The notes under the pieces were generated by a model, which was not told where the DNA came from, searched no databases, and saw only the letters and a list, made by a program, of their open reading frames with translations. 64,000 nucleotides of DNA from Clytia hemisphaerica (Eukaryota; Cnidaria; Hydrozoa; Leptothecata; Clytiidae): assembly GCA_902728285.1 (NCBI GenBank), contig CACVBU010000367.1, forward strand, positions 186,001 to 250,000, in the 5' to 3' direction. Numbering within the stretch: position 1 is the stretch's first letter; every line of letters begins with the position of its first letter. The position numbers and the translations under genes are program-made. Positions 21,301 through 29,384 of the stretch are shown here, piece by piece.

Positions 21301-22490
21301 AACCATATTTGGATCGTGTACTTAGTTATTTTTCTCGCTTCGCTCGCGTTAAATATACCGTCCAGTTTAAATGACAATTTTTCAGGAAAAAGTGGGAAGG
21401 TCACAAGGAATAGTGCAACTCTTTGTTTTTTATCAGATCGAAAAAAAATTTAAAGACAATTTAAAGTTGCTTTTTTAAACCCTTGGCATAATTTTTCGAA
21501 TTTAAACATAAAAAATGACAGACTAACACGACGACTTGAATATTTTTATAAGAAGAAAGAAGTAAACTAATTTTTCTTATGCTTGATATCGTCCTTTGAA
21601 TGCTGTGTTGTCCACAAACTTTTTGATTTTTATGCTTTGATTTACTTTTGAAATATTCTTTTCTATGAAATGAAATTGTTTTGTTTTGAAAAGAATTCGA
21701 ATGTCATTTATAAATAATCGTTAAATACATTCGAAAACATTTAAAACAAAAGAAGAGAGAAAAAGACAACTCTGGGCAGAAGTTAAAATTACTAAAATGT
21801 AGATGGGCCTTAAATTTCAAAACAAAGGCTGAATAAAGTCTAAACCAAGCTCTATCCGATCTTTTGCCAATGGCGCGAATCCAATGGAACAAATTTGTGG
21901 AGCAAGAGACTAAAAGTCATAATTCTAAAACACAAACAAAGCGAAAACGAAAGTGGTGACACACAGACACACAAAGCACCGCTATTAATATATAGATAAC
22001 TTACCGATGAATTGATTGATGAAGTGTTTCACAAGGAAATCAGGGTCGGTACCCTCATTACAATGCCGGTAGGCTTCACTATTGACCTTAGAAGAAAAAG
22101 TTAACATTTGATAAGTCTTTATATGCAAGAAGTTTAAAAGTTTACTCAGTCAGTCCCTTGAGATATTTGATGCCGTTTGGCCGGTTAATATTTCCCATAG
22201 CGACAAGTTATAAAATTGATAGCATTAAATGGTAATTGTTACAATGTAGAACAATGAAATATACCTGTAGCCTATCTTTTGTCTGGAAAATACAGTGTAT
22301 CCGTAAAAAACTTTTTTCCGGATACTGTATTACAATGCTTCCGAAGAGAGACAGACTTTTCGGTTAACAAGCCATTAAAATCCACCCTCTTTAACCAGTA
22401 TTGATTAAAAACTTAAAAAACAGATTAAAAACATACTGAAAGGTCAGGGGAAGTATTTGTCAATTTTTGTCCAGCATTACGACTTCGCGT
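5495..22490 (-). CDS. Multi-exon gene: KMT5A-like SET domain, zinc fingers and recombinase-like domain (5' incomplete)
   Basis: I assembled this gene from minus-strand exons joined by GT/AG introns with matching phases; from 22,086 to 5,495 they give one frame of about 1,000 codons. N- to C-terminal: a SET domain like that of KMT5A (lysine methyltransferase), a charged octapeptide repeat, short acidic linkers, a helical segment, a Cys/His zinc module, two C2H2-like fingers, then a SAM-like core-binding domain of the tyrosine recombinase type. SET enzymes methylate lysines on chromatin; the fingers and SAM-like domain suggest DNA binding. From memory, predicted fish and coral proteins combine similar parts, but I could not check this. 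The first exon, start codon and promoter were not found. The recombinase catalytic half is missing, and two usual SET residues differ. Phase agreement across more than 20 junctions is the main support; the functional role is inference. Confidence 0.75.
5925..6060 (-). repeat. In-frame 30-bp tandem repeat in the last exon
   Basis: Four to five copies of a 30-base unit encode the decapeptide NDIQESIPST with small changes. The unit keeps the frame, so copy-number change would alter only spacer length between the finger and the SAM-like domain. Confidence 0.85.
6455..6697. mobile_element. MITE, CACCCCTGT family, copy A
   Basis: Inverted ends AACACACCCCTGT and CACAGGGGTGTTAT, with a second pair of inner modules (CCCTCAGTGGGGGTGAAAATT / CCCAGTGAGG). 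The same family is at 33,421-33,687, and a lone end (ATCACAGCCCCGGTGGAAC) at 14,939-14,958. Confidence 0.6.
6972..7174 (-). CDS. SET gene exon: first C2H2-like finger
   Basis: An ATTAAAG acceptor and GTATTT donor bound 203 bases, phase 0 to 2. It starts LFSQWKKETKG and contains RWPCPECGN, then INLARHLSTVHKDLGW: a C-x2-C ... H-x4-H finger of the atypical kind found before recombinase-like domains. The split codon AG|G gives Arg with the next exon. Confidence 0.8.
7383..7442 (-). CDS. SET gene exon: helical linker
   Basis: A TTTTTTAG acceptor and GTATTA donor bound 60 bases, phase 0 to 0, encoding ISFDELKQAMETKNMEAASL. Confidence 0.6.
8680..8937 (-). CDS. Candidate alternative terminal exon, basic peptide
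   Basis: Next to an ATTCTCAG acceptor at the edge of the GT-rich tandem repeat, the minus strand is open for about 85 codons to a TGA stop. The peptide is lysine-rich (SALRSKLKKYKYEHKSER, LKRYKGRTVLKREMPKLKK) and looks more coding-like than its surroundings. It does not join the exon at 9,939 in frame, so it may be an alternative end, part of another gene, or chance. Confidence 0.25.
   Translation of the reverse strand, partial: FSDSNSTEVENKISDKITFPSALRSKLKKYKYEHKSERKQPETLQSLQRIEAKCLKRYKGRTVLKREMPKLKKSSLFVLTFNGPC
8935..9600 (+). repeat. 156-bp tandem repeat led by a GT microsatellite
   Basis: After a (GTGTCT)n/GT run at 8,938-8,966, four copies follow at a period of 156-157 bases (GGGGCAGCCTGGAGAC at 8,980, 9,136, 9,293; a diverged copy at 9,449). 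All three plus frames are largely open, giving a 202-codon frame with the repeating peptide PGDFKNC...WVNIWG. I treat this as a repeat, not a gene; it lies in the 9,939-7,442 intron of the SET gene. Confidence 0.8.
9939..9979 (-). CDS. SET gene exon: small exon
   Basis: A GATTTTTAG acceptor and GTAAGT donor bound 41 bases, phase 1 to 0, encoding GTRSSHVSDESKRP. Confidence 0.55.
10103..10133 (-). CDS. SET gene exon: small exon
   Basis: A TTTCAG acceptor directly precedes ATGGAAGC; the GTATGC donor gives 31 bases, phase 0 to 1, encoding MEAQTRTLNQ. The first codon is ATG, so an internal start here is possible. Confidence 0.5.
10268..10405 (-). CDS. SET gene exon: Cys/His zinc-binding module
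   Basis: A CAACAG acceptor and a GTAAGG donor enclose exactly 46 codons, phase 0 to 0. The peptide has CHVCN, then HFCHWKQC, then CSDC and HVC: eight Cys and three His in 46 residues, spaced to bind two metal ions. It resembles B-box/RING-like treble-clef modules only in general pattern; I do not recognise the family. It lies between acidic linkers and the downstream C2H2-like fingers. Confidence 0.75.
10660..10742 (-). CDS. SET gene exon: linker
   Basis: A TGTTTTAG acceptor and GTAAGT donor bound 83 bases, phase 1 to 0, encoding a His/Asp/Asn-rich stretch from DNPGSIQKDHND to NVSENN. Confidence 0.65.
10800..12100. other. Intron sequence with no further gene
   Basis: Outside the exons listed, this part holds AT-rich intron and cgcgaaa-type MITE fragments (TTCGCGGGGATAAATTTCGCG near 11,657; CCCGCGAAAATTAATCCC near 11,905). 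Open frames of 64-106 codons at 11,124-11,548 overlap in several frames and lack splice logic. Confidence 0.4.
10978..11038 (-). CDS. SET gene exon: linker
   Basis: A TTCAACAG acceptor and GTAATG donor bound 61 bases, phase 0 to 1, encoding ECTIDIELPNSFEQEGAFQP. Confidence 0.6.
12115..12167 (-). CDS. SET gene exon: acidic linker
   Basis: A TTTTTTAG acceptor and GTG|GTAAGA donor bound 53 bases, phase 1 to 0, encoding GIDANQNEPLPDDQTELV. Confidence 0.6.
12928..12999. repeat. CT-rich microsatellite with T run
   Basis: CTCACCCTCTCTTTTT repeats grade into (CT)n and a 13-base T run. It lies in a SET-gene intron and makes false open frames on both strands. Confidence 0.9.
13253..13540 (-). CDS. 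SET gene exon: unrecognised helical segment
   Basis: An AATTTAG acceptor and GTAGGT donor bound 288 bases, phase 1 to 1: 96 residues from DDDKHFSTFIKILKNP to ISKFKEFSHF. The spacing of hydrophobic residues (FIKIL, ALRRIV, MLDKLSF, ATKFLLHCVIEI) suggests a compact all-helical fold. It is the longest linker exon in the middle of the gene. I do not recognise the family; a death-fold or similar adaptor is possible but unsupported. Confidence 0.7.
13577..13974. mobile_element. MITE, TACACG family
   Basis: Left end TACACGCTTTTTTTATAAGA and right end its complement, with TA at each edge as expected for a mariner-type target. It sits just upstream of the 13,253-13,540 exon in the same intron. Related ends occur at 34,134-34,474, 56,216-56,492 and near 18,450. 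Confidence 0.65.
14344..14404 (-). CDS. SET gene exon: basic linker
   Basis: A TTTCAG acceptor and GTATTT donor bound 61 bases, phase 0 to 1, encoding TLEERFWKIHDHIKKKSNKT. The leftover G forms GAT with the next exon. Confidence 0.65.
14700..14767 (-). CDS. SET gene exon: acidic linker
   Basis: A CTTTAAAG acceptor and GAG|GTAAAT donor bound 68 bases, phase 1 to 0, encoding FDKDEEDDTYIDQSQILVDS and NVE. Confidence 0.6.
15276..15324 (-). CDS. SET gene exon: linker
   Basis: A GATTTAG acceptor and GTAGGT donor bound 49 bases, phase 0 to 1, encoding INRIQALADDIDKKGL. Confidence 0.6.
15503..15567 (-). CDS. SET gene exon: acidic linker
   Basis: A CATTAAAG acceptor and GAG|GTAACT donor bound 65 bases, phase 1 to 0. 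The peptide is EESDCKGKDETKEIPKDSLG plus E. No domain is recognised. Confidence 0.6.
15621..16013. mobile_element. Pogo/Tigger-like MITE
   Basis: Ends ACAGCCGCTGCTCGTTATTT and, inverted, CAGTCGACGCTCCATTATCT. CAG-plus-TTATCTCGAA ends are characteristic of pogo/Tigger DNA transposons as I know them. The interior repeats TTCGAGATAA and CGAAATAA modules. It has no coding capacity and lies in an intron of the SET gene. Confidence 0.65.
16164..16320. mobile_element. Near-perfect palindromic MITE
   Basis: Arms starting ATTCATGATATTCATGA and running through TTTTATACGGAAGCA are mirrored at the right; an inner pair (GAACTAGTGGCAAA / TTTGCCACTAGTTC) extends the hairpin almost to the centre. About 157 bp, intronic. 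Confidence 0.75.
16401..16421 (-). CDS. SET gene exon: tentative micro-exon
   Basis: A GTGAGT donor follows 21 open bases encoding IHEYML, phase 1 to 1, joining to CEESD in the next exon. The acceptor (GGAAAAG) is poor; the same frame stays open upstream to about 16,450. Treat as a placeholder for whatever links the flanking exons. Confidence 0.3.
16895..16945 (-). CDS. SET gene exon: linker
   Basis: A CTTTAAAG acceptor opens the exon, which encodes FGQEIVDQSQAATTAPY. Two donors are possible: GTGAGG after 16,895 (phase 1, frame-compatible with the next tentative exon) or GTAATG after 16,890 (phase 0). I prefer the first only because it keeps the frame. Confidence 0.5.
17270..17345 (-). CDS. 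SET gene exon: linker
   Basis: A TTTTTTAG acceptor and GTAGGT donor bound 76 bases, phase 0 to 1, encoding IDPNKSLNAF... ending NSEYLL. The single leftover base completes TTT with the next exon. Confidence 0.6.
17637..17873. mobile_element. Small MITE
   Basis: CGGTGGAGGATATTGAT at the left is mirrored by CCAATATCCTCCACCGGGG at the right; the interior has CTGGATATC/GATGTCC modules. Intronic. Confidence 0.55.
17980..18042 (-). CDS. SET gene exon: acidic linker
   Basis: A TTCAG acceptor and GAG|GTAATT donor enclose 21 codons, phase 0 to 0, starting VPMDFNIVE and ending TEIFDE. No domain is recognised. Confidence 0.6.
18457..18723 (-). CDS. SET gene exon: charged octapeptide repeat
   Basis: A TTTGCAG acceptor starts an 89-codon exon that encodes PKFDEKTNEEER followed by about nine tandem copies of an eight-residue unit (QPEEERRE, with RQEK and RKEK variants), likely a long charged helix. 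The 24-base unit is an in-frame minisatellite, so copy number may vary between individuals. The proposed donor (GAAGAA|GTACAC) is weak and lies where the sequence changes to a MITE-like end. All shadow frames are also open because the unit is a multiple of three. Confidence 0.6.
18466..18705 (-). repeat. 24-bp coding minisatellite
   Basis: Tandem CTTCTTCTGGCTGTTCTCGT-type units (plus strand) encode the charged octapeptide repeat on the minus strand. Confidence 0.85.
19154..19201 (-). CDS. SET gene exon: linker after SET
   Basis: This 48-base exon, phase 0 to 0, runs from a TTTTTTCAG acceptor to a GTGAGA donor. It encodes KQYSTPFNLAQLKLEK, a short amphipathic stretch. It fits exactly between the SET exon and the charged-repeat exon. 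Confidence 0.6.
19481..19676 (-). CDS. SET gene exon: SET domain, second half
   Basis: This 196-base exon has a TTTCAG acceptor and leaves in phase 0 at a CAG|GTATTT donor. It encodes IDGTPTNKIGRFINDSR, then RPHLCLFATSKEIVKGTEVR and YCYG, matching the C-terminal SET core. KMT5A and most SET enzymes have NHS and YDYG at these places; here they are NDS and YCYG. Whether it still binds SAM or methylates cannot be told from sequence. Confidence 0.85.
20040..20330. repeat. Degenerate repeat, possible
   Basis: Modules such as GATTGTAAACCCAG and GATGATAGAT recur several times at irregular spacing within a SET-gene intron. The open frame of 95 codons here is a by-product. Confidence 0.3.
20609..20774 (-). 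CDS. SET gene exon: SET domain, first half
   Basis: A CTTTAG acceptor and a GTAAGT donor bound 166 bases, phase 1 in and 2 out. It encodes GYGVFVNKNISPYEFLCEYP, the methyl-donor-binding GxG strand region, then GDLISEEERDEREQ and SYIFDLEY, the usual SET layout. The split last codon reads TTT with the next exon, giving MHFIDGT. Confidence 0.85.
22005..22086 (-). CDS. SET gene exon: N-flank of the SET domain
   Basis: This 82-base exon has a TCTAAG acceptor and a GTAAGT donor, and enters in phase 0 and leaves in phase 1. It encodes VNSEAYRHCNEGTDP... ending HFINQFIG. The run GTDPDFLVKHFI before the SET core is what one expects just upstream of a KMT5A-type SET domain, and the last codon is completed by the next exon to give IGYGVF. 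Confidence 0.75.
22437..22490 (-). CDS. Candidate 5' exon of the SET gene
   Basis: A TTTTAG acceptor and a GTATGT donor bound 54 open bases that join in phase 0 to the exon at 22,086. The peptide starts TRSRNAGQ and ends SPDLS and has no recognisable domain. A further segment at 22,815-22,877 has splice-like ends and an open frame (HKNAWLGPLIWSG) but does not join this exon in frame, so the 5' structure is unsettled. Confidence 0.35.
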
Positions 22491-24846
22491 CTAAAAAAGA
22501 GAAATCAAAAGTACTTCACAAATGCCGTTGAAATTCAAAATTGGAGAATGTATTTAAACAAGTAACGAACCTTATTTTTGAGACCCAAAATAGAACGCGC
22601 TTACATTTAATGAAAATGTTAGCGCTCTTAAATATCAAGCTATTGATATTGACTCTTATCGACTTAGGAGTTCAAAGTACTTTCCAAAATCCTGGAATAA
22701 AATATGAGCCACCAATCAATTTTTTCTCAAGAATTTAGCAAAATTAAGAGTATTTGCTGAAAATATCTCTAATATCTAAAATTTACCAATATATAATATA
22801 CAAACATTCAATAACACTTACGGAACGCTTCATCTTTACCAGACCAGATCAAGGGTCCTAACCAGGCATTTTTGTGAAAACTATAACAGAAAGTAGTATT
22901 GCTTCAATTTTGCTTAGATTTTGAATACGTTAAGGAAACTAATCTTCGCGTTTTTCGTTTTTATTATAAAGTGCCGTATTGATAGCAAGAAATTGTTACT
23001 ATCGGAAGTTGTCAAAATAAACCATACACTGTGCTATTTTCTGATTTTTCTACATCCTTCTTTCTTCTGAATTAAGACGGCGAGCATGCAGCTAAACTAC
23101 TGTTTCGGTAAAACGGCGCAAATTTTTGAGCCCACATAATACGATAGACCTTTTCTTAAATTACGTCACTAATATAACTTGCCTCGTATTCAAGCAATTA
23201 CCATGGTAATTATGTCCCTTGAGGCATTTAATGATTTTTCATGAAGAGAAATTAGTTTTATTAAAATCCGTTGGGTGTTAACCAACTTTGGAGAATTTTA
23301 AAAACGAAGCAAGTGATGTGCTTAAATAGATGGAATGGTATGGGTCGTGATCAGACCTGAAAGTTTAAGTTTAAGGCTTTAGTAGTACTAAGTTGATATG
23401 GGAATTGAGAAATGCAACGACTTAATTGCTATTTCATCTTTTAGATAGATTACATAAGAGAGGAAAAAGGAATCCCCTTCGTTTTTGATGAGGAGTATGG
23501 GTCCATCGATCCATGATATTCTCATTGAAAGCCCATTAACTGCCTAAATTGCTAGAGACGCTCCGAGCGTCTCTTAAATTTCACGTTCTCCTTTCATAAT
23601 TTACAAAAGGAGCATGCTTTTGTTCCACTTGCGAATTCTGATTTCGTCTATTAGGAGAACTCACACGAAATCGTAAAAACTTATTTTTTTAAATCAGAGG
23701 GTGATTCCTTTTTAAACTTTGGTTTAACTAATGAGGAGCGTGCAGTTAAATACAAAAGTAATATAAAAGAGGTATGCGGGCATAATTACTTTAAACCTAG
23801 GTCTGAACACGGCCATGATGTGTGAGATTTAATCTAGACAATTCCAGTGCTAATCACGCCGTCAATGAAATAAAAATGTGATTAGGCATTGGAACAAGGC
23901 TGGTTAAACCATAAAAATTAATTTCCATGGAATGCGAATCCTTGTTATTCTTTTTAACCACTATTATTAGTTTCAGCTAAAATTAAAATACGATCCCCCT
24001 TTAGTTACTCTCTTAAATACTACTATCTTATCTTTATATAAGGGTGAACTAATTTAATACAGAAGAAACTTCCTACCTTTGATTGAATAGTGATGGATGA
24101 CTAAAACGTACGGATACCAAAGATGATAAATACCGATACAACACGACAAATGATACAACAGTTTTCAATTCGATTTTAACACTGAAAAAGTAATAAAACG
24201 AGAGATGAATAAGCATCTTATTAAAAACAAGCCACATACTGAATGGACCTACCTGATTATGAGAGTCAGATAAAAATAGAACTAGAAATAAAAGATGATA
24301 ACGTTCGGGACGAAAGCAAAATACCATACACGTTTTTTATATAAGAACAAACTATGTTTTTGACTTTAGCTTAATTTGAAAAGAACAGAAGACTTTGATA
24401 GCCGAAATGTTAATAACATTTTAAACTTTGCAGCCCCTAAAAACCCACTTTCTTAGGAAAATTGGCATTAATACGATATGGTGAAAATAAGAACATTATT
24501 TTAAGGTTTGAAACTCAAAAATTAAGAACTTAAAAGCTTTTTATGGTAGTTCTAATGAAAAAAAGGAATGTGTAATGAGAAAGGAAAATCAAATAAAAAT
24601 CATGGAATGGTTAAAGCCCCTCCCAAATATGAAAATTTTCGATAACTTTTGAAATCTTTATTCAATTGACTTGAAATTTTCAAAGTGTGCACCAAATAGG
24701 AATTGTCATCTTTGGTGATGGTTTCGTAATCATTGATGATGTCATTGTCGTTATTGTCTTTTGAAATTGCTGACCCCCCTCTAATTATTTTCCACTTTCA
24801 GTTTTTTGCTCAAATTTTGCGAGGCAACTCCACATGTCATGTATTT
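22491..24846. other. No gene identified
   Basis: AT-rich sequence expected to contain the 5' end of the SET gene. I found a perfect small hairpin AGAGACGCTCCGAGCGTCTCT at 23,554-23,574 and a few weak splice-like sites, but no exon I can support. Confidence 0.4.
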
Positions 24847-25302
24847 TTGGGGCTGGGGGTCAATTTTTCCACCTGTTTGTATTGTGTATTTTACAGACCG
24901 GCCCAAAATTGCCCATTTTGCCTAAATAGCCCTAGAATATTGTATCTAGTGATGGGAAAATGCTATTGAATGGAAATTTTGACAAGTGTTAGGTATTGAT
25001 GATGCAAGCTTACAGCCAAAATTTCACCAAAATGAGATGAGTGGTTATGCTGAAAGTGAGCATTTTAGAAAAAAACGGACCGGTCTGTAAAATACCAACC
25101 GCTGACGTGACAAAATTAATATTTTGTGCACTGCCTTAGATGGTCAATATCTATCACTGGTGAAAATTTCAAGTCAATAGCATTTTCCAATCACTAGATA
25201 CAATATTCTAAGGGCTATTTAGGCAAAAAAGGGCAATTTTGTGCCAGTCTGTAAAATACACAATACAAACAGGTGGAAAAATTGACCCCCAATTTTCAGT
25301 AG
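24847..25302. repeat. Inverted repeat, about 150-bp arms
   Basis: The left arm (from GGGGGTCAATTTTTCCACC through TGTATTTTACAGACCGGCCC to ATGCTATTGAA) is repeated in reverse at about 25,150-25,302. The motif GGTCTGTAAAATACCAACC recurs at 25,085 and 26,260, so a larger repeat has been split by the next element. Confidence 0.7.
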
Positions 25303-25436
25303 TTCCTGAGTTCCCGCAGGTGGTCAACCTGTATTTTACAGACTGGTCTACAAAGTAACAAAAACTCATGGGAATAATTTTTTCCTGTTAATAGTCTCTT
25401 TTATTTGACAAATCAGCCCTTTAGGAGGGAGTTTCT

Positions 25437-26204
25437 AAACATCGACCAGAAATGGCGACCGCGACCAGCGACCACGACCGGCGACCAGATAAATTTGGGT
25501 TATCGAGTTTTTCCTCTTTCTCCACCGTTGAGTCTTTCTCTTATGATCATTTATTTATCGAATTGAAAAGTAAAGCTCACCCCTGTCTCACCTACAGTGA
25601 TTATAAAGCCACGTGCAAAACGTGTAGAGCAGCCATTTCAACGCTCATGGAGCTTGAATAGAGTGTCAATTTCTATCCTTTTGTATTTTCGGCATCAAAT
25701 TAATTAGTGGCAAAATTTGTGCTGGAACTTATTTAGGAAGCTTTATATTTGATCATTAGATCATTATTTTGTCAAAATAAGTCATTTTGACAATGTAAGG
25801 ACAATAGAATAATTGATGAGATTGATATCTCTAAAACTGGCCTTCCCAGCTTTTTCCTACTGACACTTTCTATCTATTCATACTAAAGGCATCTCATTCA
25901 GTACAATTAAAATATTTGGTGTAATAAAGTTTACAGGCATCACACTTAATTGCCCTGTCAATATTTTTGTCAAAAAGTGTCACTTTCTTTAAAAAATAAC
26001 TGGTACGTCAAAAGTCACTTTTAGTATTCTCTCTAGCTAGAGTAATTCTCAGCCACGTGCTCAGTGGTTCATTTGAAAGCCACATCAGGACTCGATTTGG
26101 ATGTTCTCTACGGTGGAGAGAGCAGGTAAACTCGATAACCCAAATTTATCTGGTCGCCGGTCGTGGTCGTGGTCGCCATTTTTGGTCGATGTTTAGAAAC
26201 TCCC
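25437..26204. mobile_element. TIR element with 9-bp target duplication
   Basis: About 90-bp inverted ends start GGGAGTTTCTAAACATCGAC and run through CGACCACGACCGGCGACC. The flanks CCTTTAGGA (25,428) and CTTTTAGGA (26,205) match at 8 of 9 bases. An open frame at 25,452-25,661 (69 codons) starts in the left arm and continues outside the repeat as LKSKAHPCLTYSDYKATCKT; it is not recognised and could be a captured fragment or chance. Confidence 0.7.
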
Positions 26205-26213
26205 CTTTTAGGA

Positions 26214-27332
26214 ACAAATTTCAGTCAATATATGATTTGGGTCAAGTTTACATTTGGTCTGTAAAATACCAACCAGACAGGTGGCCGAAACAAATTCTGT
26301 AAATCATCTCCAATTATCAATATCTACCACTGGTTAAAATTTCAAGGCCATACCACCTATCAACCTTAAGATTTTAAAGAAGGGCCTCGAGCTCCCCCCC
26401 CCAAAAAAAATGCTCGAAGGGTTAGTGAACGGTCTTCAAGTCATGTCAACAAGTCTCTTGATGACAGGTGAGATGCTATTCATTTCTACTCGTACTAAAA
26501 TAGTGAAATTTTTATTAACTCTTAAGCGCAAAACAACTAATTGTGGTAAATTTTTAAGAAGCTCATAATTTCAGAAGCTCATGATTTCAGAAGCTCGTAA
26601 TTTTGATTTTAAGCAAGGTTGGAGAAAAGTCACGGGACGAGACGCATTGTATTTTTTTTTCAAATCGCATCAAAAATTAATTTTATTTTTTTCAAAACTT
26701 TAGTTTCATCTATTTAAAATATACATCTAAAATAAAATCAACATTTGATTCAAAAACTTGCACCAATTTCTCTAACGAAAAAATAAAACTTCTATTGCAA
26801 AAATCATCTTAGTATTTGGGCGCGACCAAATGCTGTTTTACGCGCCAAGTTACCCAAAAAAGAGGCTCGGTTGGTCCTTTGGTCGACGAAGAAATAAAAA
26901 TAAAAGTAGAACCTCAACTATAAAATCTACGAAAAAGGCAGCAAAAACTACTACATCTAACGTGCGAAATAGAAAATGAAAAGACACAAAAAGGTCGAGT
27001 TCATGGATAAAATGAAAAATGGAACATGAAATTCTCAAAAAACAAGCGATACTTTTATGGACCTACCTGGTTATCAAACTAATCAGTGAACATTGAAACA
27101 ATGAAACACATAAGACATAACTGGTCAAAATACAAAAAATAAAGAAAATGAAAGCATGTCTATTGAGAGAAACTATCAACACTATTGAAAAAGATTTTTG
27201 AAAAAGAAATAAAAAAGCTATTAAACGCTTTTCTTTATAAAAACCACTATCAGACAGAAAAATGCACAGCTTAATAAATAAGGTTTCCAGAAAACTCAAA
27301 CAGTCACACTCTACCGTGACATTTTCTTGAAA
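26214..27332. other. No gene; dispersed repeat copy
   Basis: The stretch 26,858-27,035 is an inverted, diverged copy of 39,475-39,660 (both read CSIFH-x-[IV]-H and FLF/FIF on their sense strands). The rest shows nothing I can name. Confidence 0.45.
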
Positions 27333-28285
27333 AAATGAAGGAGAACCGTTTTACGCCGGTTTTCGCCTGTTCCGGCGATTTTTAAGGAGTTCCGGATTCA
27401 AAGGATGATTTTTTTGGAAATCAAACAATGCTAAGTTTTGGGCATCATCATAAAGAACATTTTTCTGTAAAGAAACAATTAAATAAGTTGAAAAAATGTG
27501 ACGGAAATGTGAAAAAAACGACGATTTCTGGCACATTTCCGGTTCTACAGACCGGAAAAAAATTTTTTTCGACAAACGGTTTTCGACACCTTTTCGGCAG
27601 TACTAATGTGCATCTATGTGCAAAAAATCGCAAAAAACTAATGAGAAAATCTCGAGAAAATCTCAAAAAACCGCTTTTTTCGGGACATTTCCGGTTCTAG
27701 CGGCCGGAAAAATTTCTTTTTTGAAAATTGGGCTCTGTCACATTTTGGGCATTGCCATTTTACATCATTGTGCAAAAAATCATGAAAATCTGTCGAGTAT
27801 AAGTTGAAAAAATGAAGGAAAACCGTTTTACGCCGGTTTTCGGCTGTTCCGGCGATTTTTAAGGAGTTCCGGATTCAAAGGATGATTTTTTTGGAAATCA
27901 AACGATGCTAAGTTTTGGGCATCATCATAAAGAACATTTTTCTGTAAAGAAACAATTAAATAAGTTGAAAATGTGACGGAAATGTGAAAAAACGACGATT
28001 TCCGGCACATTTCCGGTTCTACAGACCGGAAGATTTTTTTTTTCGGCAAACGGTTTTCGACACCTTTTCGGCAGTACTAATGTGCATCTATGTGCAAAAA
28101 ATCGCAAAAAACTAATGATAGAATCTCGAGAAAATCTCAAAAAACCGCTTTTTTCGGGACATTTCCGGTTCTACCGGCCGGAAAAATTTTTTTTTCGAAA
28201 ATCGGGCTCCGTCACATTCGAGGGTTTATAGTAATGCACCTTTGTGCAAAAAATCAGAAAAATTGAATGAGCCAATCTCGAGAAA
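27333..28285. repeat. Tandem duplication of a 477-bp unit
   Basis: Two copies, starting with AACCGTTTTACGCCGGTTTT at 27,344 and 27,821, run in parallel through TCCGGATTCAAAGGATGA, CATTTCCGGTTCTACAGACC and AATGTGCATCTATGTGCAAA. Differences are few and small, so the duplication is fairly young. It creates paired matching open frames that are not genes. Confidence 0.85.
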
Positions 28286-29384
28286 AGTTGGTAACTAACG
28301 TACTAACGAACTAACTAACGAACACGGGTTAATTTATAGGACCTCCACCCCACCGGGGTAGGTCCAAAAAATTGAAAAAGGTACCAAAATTTAGCAAGGC
28401 AATGAAAATAAACCGGTGTTAAAAGGACTAGTGTAAAAAAGACCAAAATTTTGGAACTTTCACTTAAAAGCGGCGTTAATTTTTTCTTCTCAATTTAAAG
28501 GATTTTAGGCATGATTAAAAGATGGATTCTCAATGGAGTTTTCAACAGTTTACTATCGAAAGACGACATTTTAATGTAAATTTCCGCCAATATTTACTGT
28601 TTTGAAGCCTGAATAGCGATCTTTCCAATTTTTGGCGTTATTTACAGCCCTTATTGGCGTAAGCCCAAAATTAGGCTGTGGCAGAATAAAGGCCGGCGTA
28701 AAAGGAACTGGCATAAAAGGGGCCGATGGGATAATCAAATTGGTCTCGCCTTATAAAGATTTTTCGGCTTCAAGGTTTTTATAAAAACAATCCTCCTTTT
28801 TCGGTTTGATTTCTATGAAACGACATGGCCATGGCGTCCTCCAGCTTTTTGGTCCCCCCTAATATGAGCTAAAATCCCCCATCTGGCCTTTCCCCCCCAC
28901 CTGTCTTTAAAATTTGTGCTCCCCCCAATTGGGAAACCCCCTAGCCGTATTGTGTAAGGGTTGCGAAGTGATGATCCAGACTCGCCTCAATTCGCAAGCT
29001 ACTATAGCAAAAAAAGACTCTCAAAATCCCTAGAAAGACAGGCTCATAAGCCTGAATGCCCAAACACACCAGGAAGGTCTGCATTTATCCTATTACTCCC
29101 CCCACTAGGTAGAGGACTGAATATACCCCCTATTCGCCTTTCTCCCCCCATCAAGCTTGAAATTTTCACTTCCCCCCTGGCACCAAAATCTGATTCCCCC
29201 CCCATCTTCCTGGGGGGGGGATGATCCCATGATGGCGAGCATAAGTTAGCAAACGATGATGATATTAAAAATTTCATTCGGTTTTATCATCTTTTTGCAA
29301 AGTGTTTTTATAATTTTACTTCATGTTTTAATAATTTCACATGATTGTTTCATTACTTCCGTTGGCGGTTTAAATATTTCGCCT
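28286..29384. other. No gene; C-run fragments
   Basis: Contains CTAACGAAC repeats (28,291-28,325), reduplicated GGCGTAAAAGG-type modules (28,410-28,720) and scattered runs of six to nine C (28,850-29,215). No coding sequence supported. Confidence 0.4.

Noticed and set aside
22815..22877. Further 5' exon of the SET gene (HKNAWLGPLIWSG)
   Set aside because: Splice sites look reasonable, but its only open frame meets a stop when joined to the next exon, so it is left out of the model.
24073..24327. 84-codon minus frame as a first exon
   Set aside because: There is a plausible GTAGGT donor, but the peptide is hydrophobic low-complexity and no partner exon joins in phase.
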